Assembly (NCBI RefSeq): GCF_963931295.1
Contig: NZ_OZ007001.1
Coordinates: forward strand, 496,001 to 560,000
Length of the DNA stretch: 64,000 nucleotides
From: an uncultured Mailhella sp.
Lineage (GTDB): Bacteria; Desulfobacterota; Desulfovibrionia; Desulfovibrionales; Desulfovibrionaceae
Direction: 5' to 3'
The notes under the pieces are model-generated. The model ran no database searches, was not told the origin of the DNA, and saw only the letters and a program-made list of their open reading frames with translations. The translations under genes and the position numbers were made by a program. Every line of letters starts with the position of its first letter. The stretch's first letter is position 1. This document shows positions 52,757 to 61,941 of this stretch, one piece after another.

Positions 52757-53146
52757 TCAGTCCACGCGGCGCAGGGTCAGCGGAATGACGTGCAGCGCGC
52801 GGGAAATTTCGTCGGTGCTGCCGAGATTCCATTCCCAGGAGCCGTCCGGCCAGCCCGCGCGACGAGCCAGTTCCGCGGTCACGCCCTTGATGTTGATGAC
52901 GGGATGCCGCAGAAACACCGCAGGCAGGCCATGCGTCAGATTGCAGGCAAGGCACGCGTCGCCGCGCTGATGCAGCTCGAACAGAAAATCGAGCTTCCTG
53001 TCCGACCCCGAAAGAAGCGACATGCGGATATCGTACGCGCCGTCTTCCGGATCCCCGAACAGCGCCTCGAAAAACTGATCGGTGCGTTCGGGAGGAAAAA
53101 CCTCGTTCAGGCATTCAGGGGTGAAGATTTCTTCATAGCTCGGCAT
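52757..53146 (-). CDS. Conserved hypothetical protein
   Basis: 129 residues from the ATG at 53146 (AAGGAGAGG upstream). SYEEIFTPECLNEVFPPERT leads the protein; YDIRMSLLSGSDRKLDFLFE and ACLACNLTHGLPAVFLRHPV follow. It is a compact soluble protein with a CxxC. I recall similar Desulfovibrio proteins carrying a misleading automatic name borrowed from a mammalian homeobox gene; that is not its function. It lies just downstream of the pst genes but 400 bases away. Confidence 0.7.
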   Translation of the reverse strand: MPSYEEIFTPECLNEVFPPERTDQFFEALFGDPEDGAYDIRMSLLSGSDRKLDFLFELHQRGDACLACNLTHGLPAVFLRHPVINIKGVTAELARRAGWPDGSWEWNLGSTDEISRALHVIPLTLRRVD

Positions 53147-53551
53147 GGGCCTCTCCTTCAATGTTCAACATGACGCGCCACACGCGCGTTCCCGACATAA
53201 TAACCTCCCGCCGCGCAAACGGCAAGGATGTTCCGACGGCGGATGCACAGCTCCGACGCGGACGCTGCGCTCCCGCTTCCGCCGGAAAAAAACCATCGCG
53301 CCTCAGACGCGAACGCCGCAGACACGCGCAGCCCGGCTCTGCCCCGCAAGCCCGCCAGACAGACAAAAGCCGCGCTTCGGGCCGGGCGCGGTTCGCGTCC
53401 GGCGCAGCACCTCTCTCCGATTCCTCCGCCCGGCGGCAAAAGCCGACGGATTTGCGCTCCTCCGCCGCGCCGGGCAAGGAGACTCGGAAAACAAAACGCC
53501 GCGCGCACCCCTCGTTCCCGCGGCCCGGCGGCAAAGCGCCGCGGCTCCGCG
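53147..53551. other. Spacer downstream of pstB
   Basis: 405 bases of GC-rich DNA with small hairpins (for example GCGGCGC/GCGCCGC type near 53520-53545), which may end the pst transcript. No gene seen. Confidence 0.4.
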
Positions 53552-54340
53552 CTAACCTTCCGACGTCTCGTCGAGCATGGCTTCCAGATCGGCTTCCGAA
53601 AGGCCCGCGGGATTCTCCACCACGCGCAGCACGCGCCCCCCTTCCATGACCGCCAGAAACGACGCGAGGCGCAGGCTCTGAGGCAGTCCATGCGACACCA
53701 TGACGACCGGCAGAGTTTCCGAAAGACCGAGGAGCAGGTCTTCCACATGACGCGCCGAACGCACGTCCAGCGAGGCCGTCGGCTCGTCGAGCAGCAGCAT
53801 TTCCGGCTCCAGCGCCAGCGCCCGCGCAAGGCACAGCCGCTGCTGCTGCCCCCCGGAAAGGCGTTCCGCGCTCATGTCGAGGCGGCCTTCCACCTCGCTC
53901 CAGAGATCGGCGCGCACAAGCGCGCTCCGAACGCGGTCGTCGAGCTCCGAACGCGGGCAGTTCATGGTCACGCTGAGCGGCGCGGCAATGTTGCGGTACA
54001 CGCTCGCCGGAAACACCTGCGGCGTCTGAAACACCATGCCCACGCGCCGCCGAAGCTCCTGCAGCGGCACGGCGTCCGGCCCGGAGCCGGGAAACGCTTC
54101 CACCGCGCCCCCGGCAAGGCGAAGCGTCACCCGCCCCGTGGCGCGGCAGCCCGGCACCTCGTCGTTGAGGCGGTTCACCGCCCGAAGAAGCGTGGTCTTG
54201 CCTGATCCGGAACGCCCCACCAGCACCGCTATGCCGCCCTGCGGCACCGACAAATTCACGTCGCAAAGCACGACGCGATCGAAGAACGACACCGAGAGTC
54301 CGCCAATTTCCAGCACGGGTTCATGCCGCATCTTGTCCAT
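53552..54340 (-). CDS. pstB: PstB, phosphate ABC transporter ATPase
   Basis: 262 residues. Walker A GRSGSGKTT near residue 42, then RAVNRLND, Q-loop MVFQTPQVFP, signature LSGGQQQRLCLARAL, Walker B EMLLLDEPTASLD and a switch His in VMVSHGLPQS. RAVNRLND matches the PstB-type LRxxNRxND signature. It drives phosphate import with pstS, pstC and pstA. It starts 6 bases after the pstA stop. It is somewhat divergent from classical PstB, so the true ligand could be another oxyanion. Confidence 0.88.
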   Translation of the reverse strand: MDKMRHEPVLEIGGLSVSFFDRVVLCDVNLSVPQGGIAVLVGRSGSGKTTLLRAVNRLNDEVPGCRATGRVTLRLAGGAVEAFPGSGPDAVPLQELRRRVGMVFQTPQVFPASVYRNIAAPLSVTMNCPRSELDDRVRSALVRADLWSEVEGRLDMSAERLSGGQQQRLCLARALALEPEMLLLDEPTASLDVRSARHVEDLLLGLSETLPVVMVSHGLPQSLRLASFLAVMEGGRVLRVVENPAGLSEADLEAMLDETSEG

Positions 54341-54346
54341 GAAACG

Positions 54347-55231
54347 CTACGCCCTCCCCTGCCACGTTCTGCGAAAGCTCCTCTCCAGCCCACGCGCCGC
54401 CGCCAGAAGCAGACAGGACACGACAAGCAGAAACGCCGCCGCGCCAAAACCGCGCAGAAGCTCCTGCTGATCCTGATACTGGGAGGAAATGTAATAAATA
54501 TCGAAAGACAAGGCTTCAAACTTGCCGAAAAGCCCGGAAGGCAGTCCCGCATTGGCCACCACGCCGGTGAAGAGAATGACGGCGGTATCTTCCGCGGCGC
54601 GCCCCACCGCGAGCACCACGCCGCCCAGAACGCCGCGCGCCGAAGCCGGAAGAAAAAGATGAAACACCGCCTGCGCATGGGAAAATCCGCTGGCCGCGGC
54701 CGCGAGCTTCAGCGACGGCGGCACGGCCGAGAGCGCCTCGCGCGCCGAAGCCGCCAGCACCGGCAGCACCAGCAGCGACAGGCAGCACGCCGCAAGCAGC
54801 AGCGAAGTATTGGCCTCGGGCAGCACCGTGCGCCGCAACAGCAGAATGAGCATGAAGCCGAACAGCCCCATCACAATGGACGGCATGCCGGCAAGCACGT
54901 CCACGGCCGCGCCGAGCACGCGCTTTTGCCGGGGCGAGGCGAACTCCGCCAGATACACGCCGCATCCCACCCCGGGAAACAGCGCCAGCGCCATGGTGAG
55001 CTCCACCAGCCAGAACGTGCCCACGCACGCCGGCCAGAGGCCGTCCCACACGGGCGCGCGACCGAGCACGGCGTCGAGCGGCGGCGTGCTTCCGAACAGA
55101 AGTTCCGGCCCGAGCACGGGCAGCGCGCGCCAGAAAAGATATCCCATGAGCGCGAACACCGCGGCCGGAACCGCCACGGACGAGATCAGCGCCAGCGCGC
55201 GGAAACAGAGAAACGGAACCGAATGTCTCAT
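54347..55231 (-). CDS. pstA: PstA, phosphate ABC transporter permease
   Basis: 294 residues from the ATG at 55231, which overlaps the pstC stop (ATGA). Six hydrophobic helices. The permease EAA-type loop is AAAASGFSHAQAVFHLFLP, followed by GVLGGVVLAVGRAAEDTAVI. The upstream open frame is only overlap with pstC. Confidence 0.88.
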   Translation of the reverse strand: MRHSVPFLCFRALALISSVAVPAAVFALMGYLFWRALPVLGPELLFGSTPPLDAVLGRAPVWDGLWPACVGTFWLVELTMALALFPGVGCGVYLAEFASPRQKRVLGAAVDVLAGMPSIVMGLFGFMLILLLRRTVLPEANTSLLLAACCLSLLVLPVLAASAREALSAVPPSLKLAAAASGFSHAQAVFHLFLPASARGVLGGVVLAVGRAAEDTAVILFTGVVANAGLPSGLFGKFEALSFDIYYISSQYQDQQELLRGFGAAAFLLVVSCLLLAAARGLERSFRRTWQGRA

Positions 55232-56106
55232 GACTTCGCCCCCAGACGCCGGATGCCGAGACTGACCAGCGCATTGACCGCCAGCAGCAGAAGTCCCGCC
55301 ATGAACAGCGAATCGTAGGCCGCGCCGCCCACCTCGTTGGACGTGACGAGCGCCATGTGCGCCGTGAGCGTGCGCAGGCTGGAAAGCATGGATTCGGGAG
55401 CCACGGGCGCGTTGCCCGCCAGCATGAGCGGAAGCATGGTGTCGCCCACGGCCCGGCCGAAGGCCAGCACCGCCGCGGAAAGCAGGGTGGCGCGCGAGGC
55501 GGGCAGCACCAGACGCCACATGATTTCCATGCGCGACATGCCGAGCGCCGCGCCGGGCAGGGCCGCTCTCTCCAGCCGTTCGCTAAGCCCGGCCTGGAGC
55601 ACCAGCACCACCGTGGGCAGAATGAGCACGCTCAGCATGAGCGACGCCGTAAGCCACGAGAACCCGGAGCCGCCGAAGCCCCGCCGGATGGCCGGAGCCA
55701 GCAGAAACACCGCGGCAAAGCCGTACACCACGGTGGGCACGGCCGTCATGATGCGCACAAGGCCGCCCACCACGACGCGCCAGCAGCCGGGGCGACCGCC
55801 GCGCGGAGGACAGAGCAGCCAGCAGCACAGGCACAGACCCATGAGCCATCCGGGAATCACGGCCGAAAAGCCCACGGCCAGCGATCCCACCGCCATGGGC
55901 AGAATGCCGAATTCTCCCTTTCCCGGAGCCCACGACCACGAAAACGGGCCGCCGCCTCCGCCCGAAACAAAGGCGGGCAGGGCGAAGGCGACGACCATGA
56001 GAAACAGCAGCGCCATGGCCGTTGCGGCCAGCGCCACGGAAATGCGCAGGAGCACCAGGCCCGCATCCCGGTTCCCCCGGCTGCGGCAAGACGCGGCGTT
56101 TCTCAT
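55228..56106 (-). CDS. pstC: PstC, phosphate ABC transporter permease
   Basis: 292 residues. Hydrophobic helices with the permease loop AALPGAALGMSRMEIMWRLV, then AVLAFGRAVGDTMLPLMLAG, matching the PstC-type RAxGET segment with Asp in place of Glu. VRIMTAVPTVVYGFAAVFLL fits the conserved PstC region. The basic N-terminus (RNAASCRSRGNRD) fits a cytoplasmic start. It begins 6 bases after pstS. Confidence 0.88.
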   Translation of the reverse strand: MRNAASCRSRGNRDAGLVLLRISVALAATAMALLFLMVVAFALPAFVSGGGGGPFSWSWAPGKGEFGILPMAVGSLAVGFSAVIPGWLMGLCLCCWLLCPPRGGRPGCWRVVVGGLVRIMTAVPTVVYGFAAVFLLAPAIRRGFGGSGFSWLTASLMLSVLILPTVVLVLQAGLSERLERAALPGAALGMSRMEIMWRLVLPASRATLLSAAVLAFGRAVGDTMLPLMLAGNAPVAPESMLSSLRTLTAHMALVTSNEVGGAAYDSLFMAGLLLLAVNALVSLGIRRLGAKS

Positions 56107-56112
56107 GACGGC

Positions 56113-56937
56113 CTACTTCCTGTCCAGCGGAATGTAGCCGGAGGAGCTGATGAAGCCCTTGCCGTCTTCGGAATAGATGTAGTCGATGAACAGCGCGGTG
56201 AGGCCCTGCGGCTTGCCCTTGGTGTTCATGTACAGAAGACGGGTGATCTTGTAGGCGCCGTTCGCAGCGTTTTCCTGCGAGGGAACCATGCCGTCCACCG
56301 TGACGCCGCGGATGGAGGAATCCAGATGCCCGATGCCCACATAGCCGATGGCGTTGGGATCCTGAGCAATGGCGGTCTTCATGGCGCCGTTGGAATTCAC
56401 CACGTTCGCGCTCTGCACGGACGTGCCCTTGTCGAGGGCGCGTTCTTCAAAGGTTTCGCGGGTGCCGCTGCCGTCTTCGCGCACGTAGAGCGAAATGGGA
56501 GCGTCCTTGCCGCCGAGTTCCTTCCAGTTGGTGATCTTGCCGGCAAACACGTCCTTGACCTGCGCCTTGGTCAGCGAGGTCACGGCATTGGCCGGATTCA
56601 CGGCCACGGCCACGCCGTCGATGGCAAAGGGGAAGGTTTCCAGACCATACTTGGTCACTTCGCTTTCCTTGAGGGCGCGACCGGTGTTGCCGATCTGCAC
56701 GAGCCCCTCGCCCACCTTCTGCACGCCCACGCCGGAACCGCCGCCAGCCACAGTGATGCGGATGTTGCCGTTGGCGCTCATGATGGCCTGCGCGGCCTTC
56801 TTCATCACCGGAATGTGCGCCGTGCCGCCGGCGATATCAAGCGTGCCCTTCTGGCCCTTGAAGGAATCCAGAGGAGCGGCCACGGCCAGAGACGCGCTGA
56901 GCAGCACCAGCGCGAACGCGGAAAGAATACGATTCAT
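56113..56937 (-). CDS. pstS: PstS, periplasmic phosphate-binding protein
   Basis: 274 residues from the ATG at 56937 (GAGGTGAG upstream). Signal peptide residues 1-20 (ILSAFALVLLSASLAVA). The binding protein shows GGTAHIPV, VAGGGSGVGVQKV and the phosphate-loop-like REDGSGTRETFEERAL, then AMKTAIAQDPNAIGYVGIGH. First gene of pstSCAB. No PhoU, PhoB or PhoR gene is near. A minus-strand TTTGTCATTTTTTTCAACG stretch near 57080-57100 faintly recalls half a Pho box. Confidence 0.9.
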   Translation of the reverse strand: MNRILSAFALVLLSASLAVAAPLDSFKGQKGTLDIAGGTAHIPVMKKAAQAIMSANGNIRITVAGGGSGVGVQKVGEGLVQIGNTGRALKESEVTKYGLETFPFAIDGVAVAVNPANAVTSLTKAQVKDVFAGKITNWKELGGKDAPISLYVREDGSGTRETFEERALDKGTSVQSANVVNSNGAMKTAIAQDPNAIGYVGIGHLDSSIRGVTVDGMVPSQENAANGAYKITRLLYMNTKGKPQGLTALFIDYIYSEDGKGFISSSGYIPLDRK

Positions 56938-57407
56938 GCTCACCTCACGCAGGAGGCGGCACCTTTCGGGAACAGTGAAGCATCGCAGAGATCGGCGCAG
57001 AACGCCACTACGAAAAACCGGCAAGACACACCTTGTCTCTGCGTATGAATGCGTCAGGTGTTCCTGAAAAACATGCCGGCCTCTCGTTGAAAAAAATGAC
57101 AAACGGCGCGACCTTCGCGCCCTTACCTTGATTTTTTGCCTCACCGGAGGGGGAAAGTCAAGCCGCGCGCCAAGTTGCGTTTTCCGGCGCTCTCCCTGCC
57201 GAAAGCGTCTCTTGCAGAAGATGGTTGCCGCCTTCCACGGGAGCCGCGCAAACGACGGCGCGGCCCGCCCTCGGATCATCCCGCAGGCATTGCCTGCGGA
57301 GCATCAACGACAGACAGCCCGAGACAGGTTTCCGCACGCAGAACAAGGCAACAGCGCCGCGCGGCAGGCAAAAAAAGAGTCCCCGTGTCCGCCGTCATCC
57401 CCCCCCC
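56938..57407. other. Leader region of the pst operon
   Basis: Contains the inverted repeat GGCGCG/CGCGCC at about 57105-57122 followed on the minus strand by GTTTGTC and seven T, a possible attenuator. No gene seen. Confidence 0.4.
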
Positions 57408-57438
57408 AAAAAAAACGCCCGCAGAGAACAAACGCGGG
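57408..57438 (-). terminator. Terminator downstream of gmhB
   Basis: Minus-strand stem CCCGC/GCGGG (57434-57438 and 57418-57422) followed by CG and eight U (57408-57415). It lies about 190 bases beyond the gmhB stop; the stem is short. Confidence 0.6.
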
Positions 57439-57628
57439 GAACGAACACTCCCCCGGCAAACGCAAAGCCCCCGGACAACGCGCCGCGCAAGCACCGCAAG
57501 ACCGAGCGGCCGGAGTTCCCGCTCCGTTCATCACGCCCTCGGCGCGCGGGCAGATACTCCGGCACAGCCGCAGGCGCGGCACAAACAACGCGCCCCCCCC
57601 TCTTTGCCTGTGCAACGGCGCGGCAGCG

Positions 57629-58255
57629 TCACGCTTCCGGCAGGGAGAGCGCCAGCAGGCCGTCCACCGCGGCGCGCACGTCCGGCGCGGCAAAAAGACG
57701 CGTTCCGGCGCGCCGGGCTCCGGGCAGTTCGGCCTCAACGGGCACAAATCCCCGCTGCACTATCCCGTCGACATCCAGCCCGAGCTTCCGCGCGCTCGCC
57801 TCGCCCTTGCCGGTGAGCACCAGCACGGCCGCGGCCAGTCCGGCATTCGCGCCGAAAAGAAGATCCTCCACCTTGTCGCCCACCATGGCGCAGCGCCCCT
57901 CGTCCAGACCGCGCGCCGCCTTCAGGCTCTCCCACATGCCGACATCCGGCTTGCGGCACGAACACGACTGCTCCGGCGCATGCGGACAAAAGCGTTCGTC
58001 GTCCAGACAGGCTCCGAACGGCGCAAGCAGCTCCCCGAGACGCTTCTCGCACGCGTGCCAGCCCGATTCCGGGAAATATCCGCGCCCGATGCCGGACTGA
58101 TTGCTTATCACCACCGTTTTCACTCCCCGCAGGCGCAGTCTTCCCAGAGCCTCGCCCGTGCCGGGTATGAGCTCCACGCCCGCAGGATCCCCAAGATAAT
58201 GCTTGTCCACAATGAGCGTTCCGTCGCGATCAAAAAGCACTGCCGACCATTCCAT
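57629..58255 (-). CDS. gmhB: GmhB, heptose-1,7-bisphosphate 7-phosphatase
   Basis: 208 residues from the ATG at 58255 (GGAGGGAAAG upstream). HAD motif I is LFDRDGTL with nucleophile and acid/base Asp, motif II SNQSGIGRGYF, the zinc loop CPHAPEQSCSC followed by RKPDVGM, and motif IV MVGDKVEDL. The zinc loop plus NQSGIGRG distinguishes GmhB from histidinol phosphatase. It makes heptose 1-phosphate on the way to ADP-heptose for LPS inner core, in line with a Gram-negative host. It stands alone, away from other heptose genes. Confidence 0.92.
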   Translation of the reverse strand: MEWSAVLFDRDGTLIVDKHYLGDPAGVELIPGTGEALGRLRLRGVKTVVISNQSGIGRGYFPESGWHACEKRLGELLAPFGACLDDERFCPHAPEQSCSCRKPDVGMWESLKAARGLDEGRCAMVGDKVEDLLFGANAGLAAAVLVLTGKGEASARKLGLDVDGIVQRGFVPVEAELPGARRAGTRLFAAPDVRAAVDGLLALSLPEA

Positions 58256-58334
58256 CCGGTCTTTCCCTCCAATATTCCAACATCCATGTTTCCCCTCTGC
58301 CTCAGAGCTACCCCACCCATCGCCCTCCCCGTCA

Positions 58335-58518
58335 TTTCTCCCCCCCCCGCCGAACAGCAACGCCCCCGGCGGAATCAGAGCCTGTGCGCCGTGAAAGCGG
58401 GAATCCCCGCCGAACGGCGAAGCCGGAGGCGGAATCAGGGGGGCCGGGGGGAATTATTTCCCCCGGCGGGGTCCGGGGCGGCGCCCCGGTGCTCCGGGCT
58501 GCCCCCCTTCCTCTCCAT
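58335..58518 (-). repeat. Structured modular intergenic repeat, copy 6 (short form)
   Basis: Lies between the gluQ stop and gmhB start. Palindrome 58444-58466 has extended CCGGGGG/CCCCCGG arms. H1 at 58407-58432 (CCGCC/GGCGG outer, CGGC/GCCG inner) and a second H1-like hairpin at 58347-58372. R and Q are absent, as is the AAAGGCAG leader. Confidence 0.65.
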
Positions 58519-58519
58519 C

Positions 58520-59533
58520 CTATTTCCAGCGCTGCGGGGCGCTCCCGGGGACGGCGATGGGGCCGCGGGGCAGGCTGCGCCAGGGGAAGGGGCCTTCGTG
58601 CATGATTCTGTCGGCAAGGCGTTTCGGAGACGTGGGGGCGCTTGTTTCCTGGAGTCCGGCGATGCGGGCGAACTCGCCCACGATGGCCTGCGGGCTGCAT
58701 CCCTGTTCGCGCAGGGCGGCGAGGCTCAGGCTGGCGTGGCGCTTGGCAAGGCGTTCTCCCTGCTCGTCGCAGAGCAGCGGAATATGCGCAAAGGCCGGAG
58801 GCGTGCCCCCGAGCAGGCGATAGAGCAGAAGCTGACGCGGCGTGGAAAGCAGAATATCTTCTCCGCGCACCACCTGCGTGACGCCCATGCGCATGTCGTC
58901 CACCACCACGGCAAGCTGATAGGCCCACACCCCGTCGGAGCGGCGCAGGGCAAAGTCGCCGCCGCAGCTTTTCAGCGAAATTTCCTGACGGCCGAGCACG
59001 AGATCGTCAAACACTTCCACGTCGTCGTCCGGGCAGAGCAGGCGCAGCGACGGACGCCTGCCTTCGGCTTCCTTTCCGGCGCGCTCCTCCGCCGTGAGGT
59101 GACGGCAGGTTCCGGGATAGGCCGCGCCCGCATCGCCGAGACCGTCGGACGCCCCGTGCGGCGCGCCCGCCAGAACCCGCAGTTCCTTGCGCGTGCAGTA
59201 GCACGGATACACCAGTCCATGTTCCCTCAGCCTGTCCACCGCACTGTCGTACAGGCCGCGGCACAGACTCTGATGATACGGCCCGTGCGGCCCGTGATTG
59301 GGCCCTTCATCCCAGTCCAGACCGAGCCAGGTCAGATCGCGTTCGATGGCGTCCATCCACGACTGGCGGGAACGTTCGGGGTCAATGTCCTCGTGGCGCA
59401 GTATCACGCGGCCGCCCGACGTGCGCGCTCCCATCCACGCCAGAAAAAACGACCACGCGTTGCCCAAATGCAAAAGACCCGTGGGACTCGGCGCAAAACG
59501 CCCCACCACGCCCCCAGAACCTGCGTCGTTCAT
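58520..59533 (-). CDS. gluQ: Glutamyl-Q tRNA(Asp) synthetase
   Basis: 337 residues. The HIGH-like motif sits in RFAPSPTGLLHLGNA at the N-terminus, then RHEDIDPERS. Cysteines of CYCTRKEL and YPGTCRH form the zinc site, and the KMSKS-like site is RLAKRHAS. There is no anticodon-binding domain, so this is GluQRS, which adds glutamate to queuosine in tRNA-Asp, rather than GltX. Its ATG overlaps the hemW stop (ATGA). Confidence 0.92.
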   Translation of the reverse strand: MNDAGSGGVVGRFAPSPTGLLHLGNAWSFFLAWMGARTSGGRVILRHEDIDPERSRQSWMDAIERDLTWLGLDWDEGPNHGPHGPYHQSLCRGLYDSAVDRLREHGLVYPCYCTRKELRVLAGAPHGASDGLGDAGAAYPGTCRHLTAEERAGKEAEGRRPSLRLLCPDDDVEVFDDLVLGRQEISLKSCGGDFALRRSDGVWAYQLAVVVDDMRMGVTQVVRGEDILLSTPRQLLLYRLLGGTPPAFAHIPLLCDEQGERLAKRHASLSLAALREQGCSPQAIVGEFARIAGLQETSAPTSPKRLADRIMHEGPFPWRSLPRGPIAVPGSAPQRWK

Positions 59534-60681
59534 GCCTTCCCCTCCGGTTTCGGCGGAATGTGCTCAAAGCACTGTTCAATCACGGCGTTGGATACCAGCA
59601 TCCCGCGCCGGGTAAGAAAAAATCGTCCGTCCGCAAGCACGGCCATGTTCCGCCGCTCCAGCTCCTCAATCAGCGCCCGGTTGTCCGCAACAAAATCCCG
59701 GCCCGTCAGACGCGCGTACTCCGAAAGCGTGAGCCCCGCCGACGTGCGCAGACGCAGCATCACCAGTTCTTCCGCGCGCTCGGCAAAGCTCAGGCGCTCC
59801 GTCTCTCCGGCGTCGCGCCCCTCCCGCACCGCCGCAAGCCACGTTTTGAAATCCGCAGGCTCGCTGATGCGGCATCCGTCAAGAAAGCTCACCGCCGCAG
59901 GCCCCAGACCGAGATATTCCTCCCCGCGCCAGTAGCCCATGTTGTGACGGCATTCCCGCCCCGGACGCGCATAGTTGGATATCTCGTACTGCCCGTAGCC
60001 CGCCGCTTCCAGAAGCGCGCCCCCTTCCTCGTACATGGCGGCCGCCTCTTCCTCGCCGGGCAGACGCAGCGAAGCGCGCTCACGAAACATGGGCGTGCCC
60101 TCCTCCAGCGTGAGCCCGTAGCAGGAAAGATGCTCCGGCGACAGCCCCGCCGCTTCGCGAAGCTGCGCCTTCCAGCCTTCCAGCGTTTCGCCCGGAAGAG
60201 CCCAGATGAAATCAAGCCCCACATTGTCGAACTTTGCGCGACGCAGCGCCTCAAACGCCCGGAGCGCTCCGGCCCGGTCGTGAACGCGGCCTATGGCCGC
60301 AAGCAGCGCGTCGTCAAGAGCCTGCACGCCCAGCGACACCCGATTCACCCCCGCCGCGCGAAAGCCCGCCGCGCGGGACGCGTCCACGGAGTCGGGGTTG
60401 GCCTCCATGCTGATTTCCGCATCGCCGTCCAGAGAAAAACAGTCCGCAGCCGCGTCCAGAATGCGGCCCAGCACCGGGGGCGGGATCAGGCTCGGCGTGC
60501 CGCCGCCGAAAAACACCGTGCTCACGCGCGGACGGCCAAGAGCCGCCGCCCGGCGGCGCATGTCCGCCACCAGAGCGCGGGCCCACAGCGACAGCCCTTC
60601 GCCCGAGCCCACCGGCTCGGAATAAAATGCGCAGTAACGACATTTGCGGCGACAAAACGGAACATGAATATAGAGCAACAT
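59530..60681 (-). CDS. hemW: HemW-like radical SAM protein
   Basis: 383 residues from the ATG at 60681. The upstream frame extends to 60969 but is not HemW-like. The radical-SAM cluster is PFCRRKCRYCAF (CxxxCxxC) with the HIPFC-type start YIHVPFC, then VFFGGGTPSL, SMEANPDS and RVSLGVQALDD, and a C-terminal HemN-like domain (LVMLRLRTSAGL). HemW is a heme chaperone often misnamed coproporphyrinogen oxidase. Only a weak GAAAAG precedes the ATG. Coupled to gluQ. Confidence 0.9.
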   Translation of the reverse strand: MLLYIHVPFCRRKCRYCAFYSEPVGSGEGLSLWARALVADMRRRAAALGRPRVSTVFFGGGTPSLIPPPVLGRILDAAADCFSLDGDAEISMEANPDSVDASRAAGFRAAGVNRVSLGVQALDDALLAAIGRVHDRAGALRAFEALRRAKFDNVGLDFIWALPGETLEGWKAQLREAAGLSPEHLSCYGLTLEEGTPMFRERASLRLPGEEEAAAMYEEGGALLEAAGYGQYEISNYARPGRECRHNMGYWRGEEYLGLGPAAVSFLDGCRISEPADFKTWLAAVREGRDAGETERLSFAERAEELVMLRLRTSAGLTLSEYARLTGRDFVADNRALIEELERRNMAVLADGRFFLTRRGMLVSNAVIEQCFEHIPPKPEGKA

Positions 60682-61757
60682 CTTTTCAGAATGAAAAAAT
60701 CCCGTCACCCCGTCAAGCCCCGGGGCCGCCGCGAGAAACGGAGGGAAGGAAAGCAGGAACGCGGGGCGAAACTGCGGGGACAGGCCGGAAGCGATGCCGG
60801 GCGGGATGAGGCAAAACACGGAGGGTTGAGGGCGCGCAGGGAGCAAGAGAAAACGACGGAGGGCGACAGACAAGCGCGGCCCTGCGGGAAAAGCGACGGG
60901 GACGCAACGGGGCGAGAAGCGCGAAGCGAAGATGCGAGAGCGCGACGGCGGAATCTGCGGGCGAATCACGGATGGCGGGAGCGACGCCGGTGCAGGACAT
61001 GGGCCGGAGTACGGAGGAGATCAGGAAGGAAGCGGCGCGGGGAAGGCACCCCAGACAGGAGGGAAGACAGGGCACAGGGCCTGCGGCGGACAGGCCTCGG
61101 CGCAACACACCGCACGGGGGGAAGGCCCCCTGCCGGACGTTCCGCAAGGCGCAGCAAAAAAGCGACACGGAGATGCCCGGAGCGGACGGGAGAAAAAGAC
61201 GAAAACGACGCCGGACAGAGGACAAAGAAAAAAAAGACGGCCCGGCGATGCCGGAGGAGCCTTGTCGAGGACCGGCCGGGGCCAGGAAACAACGCGAGCG
61301 ACGCCCGCCTTCTCGCTCTCAGGTACGCGCGTTCCACAAGAACAGGCTGCGCCCCGTTCACCCCGGCGGAGCCTGTGAACGCAAAACGGGGAAAGATTGC
61401 CCGGAGGAATAGGAATGTGAGCAGAGAGCAAGGAAAAACGACACCAGGACGCCGCGGACAAGGCTCCATGTTCCCCGACGAAGCTCCCCGAAGTCTGCCG
61501 CTCGATGCAGAAAAAATCCGCTCCTTATGCATAACATTTTTCTATCTGTCAAACGAAATCTTTACCATGTCTGAAAAAATATTTTATCGAGCATTCAATA
61601 CAAAAAAAATGTCGCTTCAAAAAAAAATTTTTTGCCATAAAAAAAGTTTATCACTGCATCATCATGTTTACCTGTAAAACTTTATCCCACATTGTTTCTT
61701 TCTATTTTTTAACGATAAATAAAATTTTCTTGCAAAGTGCAACACCTAATTTTTTTT
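60682..61757. other. Long spacer upstream of hemW and the autotransporter
   Basis: 60715-61300 is purine-rich on the plus strand and GC-rich, with no gene. From about 61530 the DNA becomes very AT-rich with runs of A and T, as expected for promoter DNA of a foreign-looking or silenced gene. A 36-codon frame starting ATGTCTGAAAAA near 61567 lacks a ribosome site. Confidence 0.45.
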
Positions 61758-61785
61758 TTGCTGGCGTTAACCATAACTCTATGCT
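61758..61785 (+). promoter_or_regulatory. Candidate promoter of the autotransporter gene
   Basis: TTGCTG (61758-61763) and TATGCT (61780-61785) with a 16-base spacer, preceded by a long A/T-run that may be an UP element or a silencer target. About 155 bases of leader remain. Confidence 0.35.
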
Positions 61786-61941
61786 ATCCGCTATCTTCCC
61801 AAACCCGAACTTCTATCGTCACACCTGTGCCGAACCCGTTTGTACTCGAAAAATACTCCGGAAACATCCCTCGCCCGGGTTCGGAAAAGCATCGGCGAGC
61901 GACGCAACTTCCGAGGAAAACAGCATGGAGGCCTCTTCATC

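Noticed and set aside
57080..57100. Pho box upstream of pstS
   Set aside because: Only one half-site resembles the consensus; no second direct repeat at the right spacing.
61567..61677. 36-codon Lys/Phe-rich plus-strand peptide
   Set aside because: No Shine-Dalgarno before the ATG; composition only reflects AT-rich DNA.
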